Assembly: GCF_000374165.1 (NCBI RefSeq)
Contig: NZ_KB893727.1
Coordinates: 1 to 64,000 of the forward strand
DNA from: Parafrankia elaeagni
GTDB lineage: Bacteria; Actinomycetota; Actinomycetes; Frankiales; Frankiaceae
Direction: 5' to 3'
Length of the DNA stretch: 64,000 nt
In this document: piece by piece, positions 42,165-51,360 of the stretch
How positions within the stretch are numbered: the first letter of the stretch is position 1
How the letters are laid out: every line of letters begins with the position of its first letter
The notes under the pieces: generated by a model
Told to the model about the DNA's origin: nothing
The model's database searches: none
The model's input: only the letters and a program-made list of their open reading frames with translations
Program-made: the position numbers and the translations under genes

Positions 42165-44717
42165 TCAGGGCGTGTAAAGGTTCGGCGTGGGCGGTGAACC
42201 CATCCCGTTGCCGATGAAGAAGCTCGGGTGCGGTGGCTGGTTGTAGGCGGTGTTCTGCCAGGCCAGCGCCACCCGGTACTGCGGGTCGTGCACGAGCGTG
42301 TGGATCCGCGTCGAGGTGGGAGCGGTGGCGCTGTGAATACGCAGCGCCGAACTGTCCGACGTCCGCCAGACGACCTCCTCGCGCCAGTCCCCGAGAATGT
42401 CGCCGGACAGCGCGGGAGTGGCCTTGGTGCCGTTGTTGGAGGCGACCCCCGACCCGCTCAGCAGCGTGGTGTCCCCACTGGTGCCGTACCTGGCCACCGT
42501 GGTGCCGTCGAGCAGCTCCCGCACCGGGTCGCCGTCCCACCAGAGCAGGAAGTTCGTCGAGCCGGGCCTGCGCCCCAGCGCCCCGCCGGTGGACGACAGC
42601 AGGGTGGAGTCCGCCGAGGACCAGGCCTCCGCACCGGGGCTGCCGGCGTACACGTCGCCCGCCACGCCCCGGCCGTTGTCGCAGGCGCAGCCGGACTTCG
42701 ACCACAGGATCTGGCCGGTGCGGGCGTCGGCCATCCAGGAGTCCGGGCCGGAGGTGTTCTCCGAGGGCATGTACACCTCCAGCCCCGCACGGCCGGTGTC
42801 GAAGTCGCCCACGTGCAGGGCGTCGCCGTGGCCGAGGCCGGTCGTCCACAGCGGCGATCCGTTGTCGTCGATCGCCATGGCGCCGTAGATGATCTCCTGC
42901 CGGCCGTCGGAGTCCACGTCGGCCACGGACAGGCTGTGCGCGCCCTGGCCGGTGTACTGCGAGCCGGACACGTTCGAGTCGAACACCCATCGCCGGGTCA
43001 GGCTGCCGTTGCGGAAGTCCCACGCGGCGACGACACTGCGGGTGTAGTAGCCCCGCGCCATGATCAGGGACGGGCGGGTTCCGTCCAGGTACGCGGTACC
43101 GGCCAGGAAACGGTCCACCCGGTTGCCGTACGAGTCGCCCCACGACGACACCGTCCCGCGCGCCGGGGCGTAGTCCACCGTGGACAGCGCCGCCCCGGTC
43201 AGCCCGTCGAACATCGTCAGGTACTCCGGGCCCGACAGGACGTAGCCCGACGAGTTGCGGTGGTCGGCGGACGCGGAGCCGATGACCTGGCCGGTGCCGG
43301 AGACCGTCCCGTCGGCCGTCTTCATCGCCACCTCGGCCCGGCCGTCGCCGGAGTAGTCGTAGACCTGGAACTGGGTGTAGTGCGCTCCCGCCCGGATGTT
43401 GCGCCCGAGGTCGACGCGCCACAGCCGGGTCCCGTCGAGCCGGTAGGCGTCGAGGTGGACGTTCCCGGTGTACCCGGACTGCGAGTTGTCCCTGGCGTTG
43501 GACGGGTCCCACTTCACGAAGATCTCGTACTGCCCGTCACCGTCGGCGTCCCCCACCGAGGCGTCGTTCGCGGAGTAGCTGTAGGCGACCCCGTCGGGAG
43601 TGGTCCCACCGGACGGGACCTGCAGCGGCACGTTCAGCGACCCGCCGGGCAGCGACAGGGAGTTTTCGGTCGACGCGTACTCGACACCGTCGAGCACCGG
43701 CCGCACCGTGTAGGTGGACCCGGCGGCGGCACCCGTGTCGAGATGGTTCGTACCCCCGGTGATGACCGAGGAGTTGACCTTCGTGCCGTTCCGGTACAGG
43801 TTGAACCCGACACCGGCCGGGTCGGTGCCCAGCAGCCGCCACGACACGAGGTTGTCCGAGCCCGTTCGGACGGAGACCAGGCCCCGGTTGAGCTTCTCCA
43901 CCTGCCTGGCGCCCGCGCCCGGCGTCACCGGCGGGAGCGTTCCGCCGCCCCCCGGCGGTGTCGTCGTGGGCGGTGTCGTCGTGGGGGGTGCCGTCGTGGG
44001 GGGTGCCGTCGTGGGGGGTGCCGTCGTGGGGGGCGTGGTGACGGAGTCGCTGACCAGCACGTCGTCGAAGGAGGCGGTGGCGTGGAAGGTCTGCAGCGAG
44101 ATCCGGCCAGCCGTGATCGAGCTGTCCGTCCCCGACCCGATCAGGGTGCCGTCCACGTAGCCGCTGATCGTGGTGCCGGAGACGTCGACGCGCAGGGTGT
44201 ACCAGCTGCCGGTGCTCACCGTGCGGGACACGCCGCCGAGCACGGTGACGGAGCTGCCGCTGACCGCCTGCAGCTCGGCCCGGTTGCTGTTGAGCAGGAC
44301 CAGCCGGTAGAACTTCGTGTTGCTGGCGGTGCGGGCGCCGATGCCGACGTACCGCTGCGCGCCGTCGAAGGCCAGCGGTCTGACCCTGGCCTGCAGGCTG
44401 TAGTCGGTCCAGCTGGTGGAGCCGGCGAAGGCGCGGGCGAGCTCGCTGCCGAGGTTGGTCTGCCGGTAGGCCGGTGTGCCGTCGGTGACCACCGACCAGC
44501 TGCCGCCGGACTTCGACCAGCCGTCGGCGTTCCCGTCGGCGAAGTCGTCCGAGAACAGAGCGGCCGCGGACGCGGACGGCGCGATGACCAGGAGCAGGGC
44601 CGCCAGCGACGCGGCCAGGGATAAGGCCGTGGTCACGATCAGTGCCGGTCGCCGTCGCCCCGGCTGGTTGCCGGCGGCAGAGCTGTCAGGTGACCGGCGG
44701 GACCTGATGCGATGCAT
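42165..44717 (-). CDS. rhamnogalacturonan lyase PL11 with N-terminal LamG-like domain
   Basis: An 850-residue secreted enzyme; the ATG at 44717 follows GAAGGGAAA. A long signal sequence ends near AAALFSDDF. Residues about 60-225 are a concanavalin-like (LamG/DUF1080) domain (GNADGWSKSGGSWSVVTDG). A PTTAPPTTAPPTT linker follows (about 235-265). The PL11 catalytic domain starts at RQVEKLNRGLVSVRTGSDNL and forms the eight-bladed propeller, with calcium-binding DxD-type blades such as DVDSDGRQEI and GDFDTGRAGLEVYM. It cleaves the rhamnose-galacturonate backbone of RG-I outside the cell. An operator 42 bases upstream is identical to that of the sugar ABC operon. Confidence 0.92.
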   Translation of the reverse strand: MHRIRSRRSPDSSAAGNQPGRRRPALIVTTALSLAASLAALLLVIAPSASAAALFSDDFADGNADGWSKSGGSWSVVTDGTPAYRQTNLGSELARAFAGSTSWTDYSLQARVRPLAFDGAQRYVGIGARTASNTKFYRLVLLNSNRAELQAVSGSSVTVLGGVSRTVSTGSWYTLRVDVSGTTISGYVDGTLIGSGTDSSITAGRISLQTFHATASFDDVLVSDSVTTPPTTAPPTTAPPTTAPPTTTPPTTTPPGGGGTLPPVTPGAGARQVEKLNRGLVSVRTGSDNLVSWRLLGTDPAGVGFNLYRNGTKVNSSVITGGTNHLDTGAAAGSTYTVRPVLDGVEYASTENSLSLPGGSLNVPLQVPSGGTTPDGVAYSYSANDASVGDADGDGQYEIFVKWDPSNARDNSQSGYTGNVHLDAYRLDGTRLWRVDLGRNIRAGAHYTQFQVYDYSGDGRAEVAMKTADGTVSGTGQVIGSASADHRNSSGYVLSGPEYLTMFDGLTGAALSTVDYAPARGTVSSWGDSYGNRVDRFLAGTAYLDGTRPSLIMARGYYTRSVVAAWDFRNGSLTRRWVFDSNVSGSQYTGQGAHSLSVADVDSDGRQEIIYGAMAIDDNGSPLWTTGLGHGDALHVGDFDTGRAGLEVYMPSENTSGPDSWMADARTGQILWSKSGCACDNGRGVAGDVYAGSPGAEAWSSADSTLLSSTGGALGRRPGSTNFLLWWDGDPVRELLDGTTVARYGTSGDTTLLSGSGVASNNGTKATPALSGDILGDWREEVVWRTSDSSALRIHSATAPTSTRIHTLVHDPQYRVALAWQNTAYNQPPHPSFFIGNGMGSPPTPNLYTP

Positions 44718-44758
44718 ACAGTTTCCCTTCGGGAGCGCGGGCAGTCGGCCCACTCAAA

Positions 44759-44772
44759 GGAAAGCGCATTCC
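44759..44772. promoter_or_regulatory. LacI-type operator before RG lyase
   Basis: GGAAAGCGCATTCC, the same 14 bases as at 30936-30949. It lies in the divergent region shared with the PL1-CE8 gene. A weaker half-related site, GTAACATCGCTTTCC, follows at 44782-44796. Confidence 0.88.
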
Positions 44773-44862
44773 GCGCTCACCGTAACATCGCTTTCCGGCT
44801 TGTCAAGGTCACGAGATTGCCCACTTGCACCGCCTCGCAAAGTGTGCTGTGCTGCAGCTCAG

Positions 44863-44876
44863 GGAAAGCGTTTTCC
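44863..44876. promoter_or_regulatory. LacI-type operator before the PL1-CE8 gene
   Basis: GGAAAGCGTTTTCC, 17 bases before the ATG at 44894 and directly before its GGAGG ribosome site. Confidence 0.88.
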
Positions 44877-44893
44877 GATACGGAGGTCCCTGG

Positions 44894-47215
44894 ATGCAGC
44901 GGCTGACGGCGACGAGACGACCGCGGAGAAGAAGAGCGCCCCTGGCCGTCCTGGCGGCCCTGAGCGTGGCCGTGACCGGGGCGCTCACCCTCCCGGCACA
45001 CGCCGACAGCGGCCGCCGGGGCCCCGGCGGCCAGGCCGAGGCGGCGGCCCTGCAGCTGGCCGGGGAGCCTCTCGCGGCCGGCGACGGCTGGGGCTCGGCC
45101 GGCGCCGGCACCACCGGTGGTTCGGCCGCCGGGGCCGACCGTGTCTTCGTGGTGAAGACGCGCGCGGAGCTGGCCGCCGCGGTCTCCGGCGACGAGCCGA
45201 AGATCGTCGTCGTCTCCGGGAAGATCGATGCCAACACGGACGACGCCGGAAAGAAGATCGAGTGTTCCGGGTACAACCGCGACGGGTACTCGCTCGAAGG
45301 CTACCTACAGGCCTACGACCCGGCTGTCTGGGGACGGGCGAACAGTCCCAGCGGGCCGATGGAGGACGCACGGAAGGTCTCCCAGCAGGCGCAGAGCGCA
45401 CAGATCACCGTCACCGTCGGTTCCAACACGACACTGGTCGGGGCGCGGGGAGCGGAGATCTCGGGCGCGTTACTGCGCCTGCAGGGCGTGTCCAACGTGA
45501 TCATCCGTGGTCTGGTGCTGAGTGACGCCTACGACTGCTTCCCGGCCTGGGATCCGGCGGACGGCTCGTCGGGTGCCTGGAACTCGGAATACGACCTGAT
45601 CTCGCTCCGCGAGAGCACCAACGTGTGGATCGACCACAACGACTTCAGCGACGGTGACAACCAGGACTCGCGGCAGCCGCTCCACTTCGGGCAGCCCTAC
45701 CAGGCACATGACGGACTGCTGGACATCACCAACGCGTCGGACCTGGTCACGGTCTCGTACAACCGTATTCACGACCATGACAAGACGATGCTCATCGGCT
45801 CCAGTGACTCGCGGGTGACGGACGCCGGCAAACTGCGGGTGACCGTTCACCACAACGAGTTCCGCAACATCGGCCAGCGTGCGCCGCGGGTCCGGTACGG
45901 CCAGGTGGACGTCTACAACAACCACTACGTCCAGGACGGCGGAACCTCCGCGGACTACATCTACTCCTGGGGGGTCGGCAGGGAATCGCACATTGTCGCC
46001 GAGCGCAACGCGGTGACCCTGCCCGCCGACATCAGCCCGGGGCGGGTCATCGGTCACTGGGGCGGGACGCGGATCACCGAGAACGACAACCGGGTCAACG
46101 GGGCACCGGCGGATCTGCTGGCGGCGTACAACGCGGAGAACGACCCGGACCTCCCCGAGGTGCCCGCCTTCGCCGGGTCCCGGCGCACGGTGCACCCCGC
46201 GCAGGCGGTTCCCCGCGTCGTCGCGCGCCAGGCCGGTCCGGAGAACACCGGCGTGCGCGACCGTGTCGTCGTCGCCGCCGACGGATCCGGCGATGCCACC
46301 ACCGTCCAGGACGCCGTGGACCTCGCGGCGACCGACGCGGTGGCGCGGACGGACATCGTCATCCGGCGTGGCACCTACCGCGGGCCGGTCACCGTCGACG
46401 CGGCGCACAGCAGGCTGTCGTTCATCGGCGGCACCGGCAACCCCAGGGACGTGGTGATCAGCCACGACAACGCCGCGGGCACCCCGAAGCCGGGCGGCGG
46501 CACGTGGGGGACCAGCGGCAGCGCGAGCGTCACCGTCGCCGGCGCGGAGTTCGAGGCGCGGGCGGTGACGTTCGAGAACGCCTTCGACGAGGCGGCGCAC
46601 CCGGAGATCACCGCCCGTCAGGCGGTCGCCGTGAAGACGCTCGCGGACCGGATCGTGTTCGACAAGGTGCGTTTCCTGGGAAACCAGGACACCCTGTATC
46701 TGGACTCGCCGTCGGTCGACGTCCGCTCCCGGGTCTACGTCAACGACAGCTGGATCCAGGGCGATGTCGACTTCATCTTCGGCCGGGCGACCGCGGTGGT
46801 CTCCCGGTCGGTGATCAACGCCGTGCGCCGCGACGACGGCCAGCCCGGCTACGTGACAGCTCCCAGCACCTATCCGTCCAACCCGTACGGCTTCCTTATC
46901 ACGGGCTCACGCCTGGTCTCCGACGCGGGCCGGGGCACCTACTTCCTCGGACGTCCCTGGCACCCCAGCAGCGCGCCGGACAACAACCCGCGCGTGGTGA
47001 TCCGTGACTCCTGGCTCGACCGGCATGTCAGGGACGACCCCTGGGCCACCATGTCCGGCTACGACTGGACGGCGGGGAGTAACGCGGAGTTCCGGAACTC
47101 CGGGCCGGGGGCGAAGGCCAACGACGACCGGCCGCAGCTGACCCGGGAGCAGGCCGCCCAGCACGAGATCGCGACGTACCTCGCCGGCGAGGACCACTGG
47201 GCACCGCAGTCCTGA
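44894..47215 (+). CDS. pectate lyase (PL1) - pectin methylesterase (CE8) fusion
   Basis: A 773-residue exported two-enzyme protein; GGAGG lies 7 bases before the ATG. A signal peptide (LAVLAALSVAVTGALTLPAHA) is followed by a PL1 beta-helix at about 85-405 (ALLRLQGVSNVIIRGLVLSD, NVWIDHNDFSDGDNQDS, and RAPRVRYGQVDVYNNHYV). The second domain at about 430-760 is CE8: VAADGSGDATTVQDAV, ARQAVAVKT, GNQDTLYLDS, GDVDFIFGRAT and YFLGRPWHP carry the Gln, Asp-Asp and Arg of the active site. The esterase removes methyl groups, making pectate for the lyase. Tandem fusion of the two is uncommon and efficient. It converges with and overlaps the truncated gene ending at 47059. Confidence 0.93.
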   Translation: MQRLTATRRPRRRRAPLAVLAALSVAVTGALTLPAHADSGRRGPGGQAEAAALQLAGEPLAAGDGWGSAGAGTTGGSAAGADRVFVVKTRAELAAAVSGDEPKIVVVSGKIDANTDDAGKKIECSGYNRDGYSLEGYLQAYDPAVWGRANSPSGPMEDARKVSQQAQSAQITVTVGSNTTLVGARGAEISGALLRLQGVSNVIIRGLVLSDAYDCFPAWDPADGSSGAWNSEYDLISLRESTNVWIDHNDFSDGDNQDSRQPLHFGQPYQAHDGLLDITNASDLVTVSYNRIHDHDKTMLIGSSDSRVTDAGKLRVTVHHNEFRNIGQRAPRVRYGQVDVYNNHYVQDGGTSADYIYSWGVGRESHIVAERNAVTLPADISPGRVIGHWGGTRITENDNRVNGAPADLLAAYNAENDPDLPEVPAFAGSRRTVHPAQAVPRVVARQAGPENTGVRDRVVVAADGSGDATTVQDAVDLAATDAVARTDIVIRRGTYRGPVTVDAAHSRLSFIGGTGNPRDVVISHDNAAGTPKPGGGTWGTSGSASVTVAGAEFEARAVTFENAFDEAAHPEITARQAVAVKTLADRIVFDKVRFLGNQDTLYLDSPSVDVRSRVYVNDSWIQGDVDFIFGRATAVVSRSVINAVRRDDGQPGYVTAPSTYPSNPYGFLITGSRLVSDAGRGTYFLGRPWHPSSAPDNNPRVVIRDSWLDRHVRDDPWATMSGYDWTAGSNAEFRNSGPGAKANDDRPQLTREQAAQHEIATYLAGEDHWAPQS

Positions 47216-47469
47216 GAGTGGAAGTGCCAGGAGCCGAAGTCGACGGTGACGTAGCCGTCGTACATGGCGATCTTCCGGGGGGCGTTGGGGGCCGCGACCT
47301 CCCAGGCGGCTCCCTGGACCAGGACACCGAAGCCGATCTGGCGCCAGTGCTCGGTGAAGACGTCCGTGATGATGCCGAGCAGGGTGTCGGTGTCGATCGG
47401 CAGGTCCCAGATCTGCAGGGTGCCGTTGCCGAGCTCGTCGACGGTGCGGAAGCTGGTGTCGGTGGTCAT
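47059..47469 (-). pseudogene. DUF7676-like protein truncated at the pectin-locus junction
   Basis: Residues 1-84 (MTTDTSFRTVDELGNGTLQI ... YVTVDFGSWHFH) look like a family found next to FhuF-like reductases, and the WHFH region is an expected metal-binding motif inside the full-length protein. After that the frame runs antisense through the pectin esterase gene (SQDCGAQWSSPARY), with no resemblance to a real protein. The homologous part ends at about 47216, at the esterase stop codon. So the gene has lost its 3' half at this junction. The ATG at 47469 overlaps the end of the FhuF-like gene upstream. The family assignment is from memory and is moderate. Confidence 0.6.
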
Positions 47470-48359
47470 CGCGGTGTCCTCTCCTGTGGTCCGTGCAGGG
47501 GGCAGTCGCCGCAGGTGCCGCCGCCGGGCACCCGGTAGAAGAGGCAGCAGCTGCGCCGCACCACGGTGGATGGCACGACCTGCCCGTCCGCGGTGAGCGC
47601 GTGGACGGTCGTGTGCGCCAGCGGCGGTGTGGCGAGCAGGAGCGCCGTGACCCGTCCGACCGCCGCGCCCGCCGGCACAGCCTCCGAGGTGGTCTCCTGG
47701 GCGGGGCTGCCGACCGGGTCCGTGGAGGCGAGGTGCGCGATGAGCACCCGTGTGGCGCCGACCAGCGCGGAGGCGGCGTTGCCCCAGAGGAGCCCGGCGG
47801 GCAGCCGGGTCTGCCGCTGGACCGCGGCGAAGTAGGGCCGCAGGTTCCGTTCCACGACGACCTCCCGGAGCAGGTCCGCGGCGCTGTCGACGGCAGTGGT
47901 GGTGGTGGCGGGGTTGGTGCCGGCGACAGGCGGGGCGGGGCGCCGTCCGGTGGGCCTGTCGACGATGAGGCGGAGTGGGGCGGTCAGCCGCGGCTGGACG
48001 CGCAGAACGGACGGATCGAGGTCGGGGACGATCCCCGTGGTCGCCCAGCAGCCGAGCGCGACCGACCACAGCCGGGCGGCATGGCCGAGCGCGAGGGTGG
48101 ACGCCGCCACCCGCCGTTCGACGCCGCCGAGCCGCGCGTTCACGCCGTCGATCGCAGCGGCGAGAGCCGCCCCGCCCCGGTACAGCTCCTCGACCGGGAC
48201 GGGGACGCCCCCACCATCACCACCATCACCGCCAGCACCGGCGTCAGCCGGCGAACCGGGCGGCGGGATGTCCGCTTCGAAGTAGGGGCTGATGGCGGTG
48301 AGGGCGAGCAGCGCGGAGCGGACCCGCGTGCCGTCGACCGGTTCCGCGGAACCGCTCAT
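47466..48359 (-). CDS. FhuF-like (2Fe-2S) ferric-siderophore reductase
   Basis: A 297-residue protein; the ATG at 48359 follows GGGAGGTACCG. The C-terminal RRSCCLFYRVPGGGTCGDCP has the Cys-Cys-x10-Cys-x2-Cys arrangement of FhuF-type iron reductases, which release iron from imported ferric siderophores in the cytosol. An insert of GDGGDGGGVP near residue 50 is low complexity. Upstream are the ABC ATPase and permease, downstream the truncated gene, all on the minus strand and close together, so one iron-uptake operon. Confidence 0.85.
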   Translation of the reverse strand: MSGSAEPVDGTRVRSALLALTAISPYFEADIPPPGSPADAGAGGDGGDGGGVPVPVEELYRGGAALAAAIDGVNARLGGVERRVAASTLALGHAARLWSVALGCWATTGIVPDLDPSVLRVQPRLTAPLRLIVDRPTGRRPAPPVAGTNPATTTTAVDSAADLLREVVVERNLRPYFAAVQRQTRLPAGLLWGNAASALVGATRVLIAHLASTDPVGSPAQETTSEAVPAGAAVGRVTALLLATPPLAHTTVHALTADGQVVPSTVVRRSCCLFYRVPGGGTCGDCPLHGPQERTPR

Positions 48360-48412
48360 CGGTACCTCCCGGTGGGTGGGGCCGCCCGCGGCGGGTGGGC
48401 CCGGGCAGGGCG

Positions 48413-49243
48413 TCACAGTGGGCCGCGCAGCTCGAAGGTTCTGGTCGTCGGGTCGAAGTGCAGATCGTCGCCGTCGAAGGAGGTGTTCACCGCGCCGGAG
48501 CCGACCACCTCGTCAGGGTGCCCGGTGTGGAGGGTCCCCGTCCGGTCGACGAGCCAGACCTGGTCTGCGACACGCAGGGAGAGTTCGAGGTCGTGGGTGG
48601 AGACGACGACGGTCAGGTCGCGTTCGCGGGCGAGCCGGCGCAGCAGCGCGGTGATGGTGACGCGGGACGGGGCGTCCAGGAAGGCGGTCGGCTCGTCCAG
48701 CAGGATGATGGACGGTTCCTGGGCGAGGGCGCGGGCCATCATGACCCGCTGTCGTTCGCCGTCGGAGAGCTCGTCGGCGGCGCGGGTGGCGAGATGGTCG
48801 GCGCCGACCGCGGCCAGCGCCCAGTGCACGACTGCCCGGTCGGCGGCGGTGAGGCGGCCGGTGGGGCCGGTGTGCGGGTGGCGGCCGAGGCCGACGAGGT
48901 CGGCGGCGGTGAGCAGGCCGGCCTGCACGCGGTCGGTGAGCACGACGCCGACGAGCCGGGCCCGGGCGGCGCCGGTGAGCCGGTTCAGGTCCGCCCCGTC
49001 GAGACGCATGCTGCCGGCGAGCGGCGGCTGGAGTCCGGCGAGGGTGCGCAACAGCGTTGACTTGCCGATTCCGTTCGGCCCGAGCAGGACGGTGAGCTGC
49101 CCGCGGGGCGCGGCGGCGGACAGGCCGGCCAGCACCGCCCGGCCCGAGCGTCCGACCTGCCCGGTGCGGCTGGACGGACGCAGTGCCCGGCGGCGGCGCC
49201 GGTAGCCGACGGCGAGGTCCGCCAGGACGAGTCCGGGTGCCAT
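48413..49243 (-). CDS. iron-siderophore ABC transporter ATPase (FecE type)
   Basis: A 276-residue ATPase. Walker A is LLGPNGIGKSTLLRTLAGLQ, signature ELSDGERQRVMMARALAQE, Walker B IILLDEPTAFLDAP, and VVSTHDLELSL. An extra segment of about 15 residues (RRRRRALRPSSRTGQVGR) lies before Walker A. The ATG at 49243 overlaps the permease stop by four bases. It energises the permease at 49243-50415 in taking up ferric siderophores. Confidence 0.9.
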   Translation of the reverse strand: MAPGLVLADLAVGYRRRRRALRPSSRTGQVGRSGRAVLAGLSAAAPRGQLTVLLGPNGIGKSTLLRTLAGLQPPLAGSMRLDGADLNRLTGAARARLVGVVLTDRVQAGLLTAADLVGLGRHPHTGPTGRLTAADRAVVHWALAAVGADHLATRAADELSDGERQRVMMARALAQEPSIILLDEPTAFLDAPSRVTITALLRRLARERDLTVVVSTHDLELSLRVADQVWLVDRTGTLHTGHPDEVVGSGAVNTSFDGDDLHFDPTTRTFELRGPL

Positions 49244-50415
49244 CAGGCGGCTCCGGCGACGTCGGGGCGGGCGCGCAGCAGCACGGCGATCACGATCGGT
49301 GCTCCGACCAGCGCGGTGATGACGTTGATCGGCAGGACGAGGCCGGTGCCGGGCAGCTGGGCGGCGATCGAGCAGGCCAGCGCGAGCAGCGCGCCGGTGA
49401 GCAGCGTGCCGGGGACGAGCACTCGGTGATCGGCGGTGTCGAGCAGGCGGCGGGCCACGTGCGGGACCGCGATGCCGAGGAACGCCACCGGCCCGCAGAA
49501 CGCGGTGACCGCCCCGGCGAGCAGGGACGCGCCGAGCAGGGTGACGGCACGGACCCGGCACAGCCGCAGCCCCAGTGTCCGGGCGTAGTTCTCGCCGAGC
49601 AGCAGGGCGTTGAGCGGTTTCACCGTGGCGAGCGCGACGAGCAGGCCGAGGCCGACGGCGGGCGCGAAGACCGTCAGGTCGCCGGTGGACGTCCCGGCGA
49701 AGCTGCCGAGGGACCACGTCCAGTACTGGAGGGCGCGTTCCGGGGCCGTCCAGGTGAGCAGCAGGCTGACGACGGAGCTGACGGCACTGCCGAGGATGAC
49801 GCCGATGACGAGCAGCGTGACGACGGAACGGACCCAGTTCGCCAGCAGGAGCACGGCCGCCAGGACGACCGCCGCACCGGCCGCACCGGCGATGACGACG
49901 CCGAACCGGCCGCTGCCGGCGACCTGGGCGGTGAACGTCCCGCCGGAGCCGCCGATGCCGGCGACGACGAGCGCGACGCCGAGGCTCGCGCCGGAGCTGA
50001 CGCCGAGTGAGTAGGGGTCGGCGAGCGGATTGCGGAACAGGGTCTGCATCTGGAGTCCGGCGACGCCGAGGGCCGCGCCGGCGAGGGCGGCGGTGAGCGC
50101 GCGGGGCAGCCGGATCTGGCCGACGACGACCGTCCACCGCGGGTCGCGCGGCGCCCGCCCGGCGAGGACCCGCAGGGTCTCGTCGAGCGGGACGGCGACC
50201 GAGCCGACGGCGAGGGCGAGCAGGAACACCGCCGCCACCGCGGCCACGAGACCGCCGAGCACCACCGGCCCGCGCCTCGCCCGGCGGCGGCGTCCACCCC
50301 CCTCCCCCGCGGCGGACGTCCCCCCGACCAGGCCGGACGCGGCGGCGGCCGGAGCAGACGTGGCGGCGACCGGGCCGGACGTCCGCGCGGCCGGGCCGGA
50401 CGTCGTCTGGGTCAC
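49243..50415 (-). CDS. FecCD-type iron-siderophore permease
   Basis: A 390-residue integral membrane protein with about ten helices after a Gly/Ala-rich N-terminal tail. Family hallmarks are QIRLPRALTAALAGAALGVA, GLQMQTLFRNPLADPYSLGV, SSGASLGVALVV, and GPVAFLGIAVPHVARRLL. The GTG at 50415 overlaps the binding protein's stop (GTGA). It forms a homodimeric channel; a single permease gene suggests both halves are identical or that a partner lies elsewhere. Confidence 0.9.
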   Translation of the reverse strand: MTQTTSGPAARTSGPVAATSAPAAAASGLVGGTSAAGEGGGRRRRARRGPVVLGGLVAAVAAVFLLALAVGSVAVPLDETLRVLAGRAPRDPRWTVVVGQIRLPRALTAALAGAALGVAGLQMQTLFRNPLADPYSLGVSSGASLGVALVVAGIGGSGGTFTAQVAGSGRFGVVIAGAAGAAVVLAAVLLLANWVRSVVTLLVIGVILGSAVSSVVSLLLTWTAPERALQYWTWSLGSFAGTSTGDLTVFAPAVGLGLLVALATVKPLNALLLGENYARTLGLRLCRVRAVTLLGASLLAGAVTAFCGPVAFLGIAVPHVARRLLDTADHRVLVPGTLLTGALLALACSIAAQLPGTGLVLPINVITALVGAPIVIAVLLRARPDVAGAA

Positions 50416-51360
50416 TGGAGGTGGCGGTAGAAGGCGAAGGTGTGGCCGGGGAAGGCGTCGGGGTGCAGGATCGCGGCCAGGTCGCCGAGCACCAGGTCGG
50501 GCCGGGTGACGCCGCGCTCCCAGTAGTCGTTGCCGCCGCCCGGGCCGATGACCAGCGTGTTGCTCCACACCTGGCCGCCGCGGACGGCCGCGAGCTGGCC
50601 GTGGCGCTCGTCCTCGGTGGTGACGTCGGCGAGGTTCTCCCATTCGCCGTCGGCGAGCCAGATCGGGGCGCCGCCGGATTCGGTGAAGACGGTCTCGAAG
50701 TCGAGCTCGAGGCTGCCGGTGTCGGTCTCGTCGGCCCACGGGTAGGTGGCGCCGGCGTCGGCGAGGAGCTTGCCGACGTAGCTGCCGCCGGACGGCATGT
50801 ACCAGGTGCCCTGGTACATGGTGCCGATCAGCGCGGGCACCCGGTCACCGTCGCCGTCGGGGACCCGGTCGGCGATGGCGGTGTAGTCGGCCTCGATCCG
50901 GTCGAAGACCTTCGCCGCCTCGGTTTCCTCGCCGGTGAGGGCCGCCATGAACTTCACCCATTCCGCGCGGCCGAGCGGGTCGGCTTCCAGCCATTCGGCG
51001 TTGGCGACGACGGGAATGCCCGCGTCCCGCAGCGTTCCGTACTCGGCGGATTCGGTGCCGCCGGTCATCAGGACGTCCGGCGCCTCGGTGACGACCCGCT
51101 CGGTGTCGATCTGCCCGCCGGGGGCGTACTCGACGATCTCGCCCGCGTCGAGACGGGCCCGGATGTCGGGGTTGACGACGGTGGCGGCGCTCGCCACCCC
51201 GGCGAGAACATCTTCGCGCCCCAGGTCGACGAGCAGCGGCAGATGCGTGGTCGAGCCGGAGTACAGGCTGCGGACCGGGACCTCGATCCGGGCCGCGCCG
51301 GCGAGTTCACCGGTCAGTTCGGGCTCGGGTGGCGCTCAGGGCCACCAGACGTGCGCGCAT
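50412..51360 (-). pseudogene. FecB-type siderophore-binding lipoprotein, frameshifted at the signal peptide
   Basis: The mature protein frame reads PEPELTGELAGAARIEVPVR, SLYSGSTTHLPLLVDLGRED, then on through the long frame from a GTG at 51197 to the stop at 50412. But a TGA stands just before APPEPEL with no start codon. In another frame an ATG at 51360 gives MRARLVALSA, which looks like the start of a signal peptide that breaks off. The hydrophobic core and lipobox are missing, so a small deletion with frameshift destroyed export. Translation from 51197 would give a cytosolic 261-residue fragment. The binding lobe motifs (LMTGGTESAEYGTLRDAG) are intact. Confidence 0.75.
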
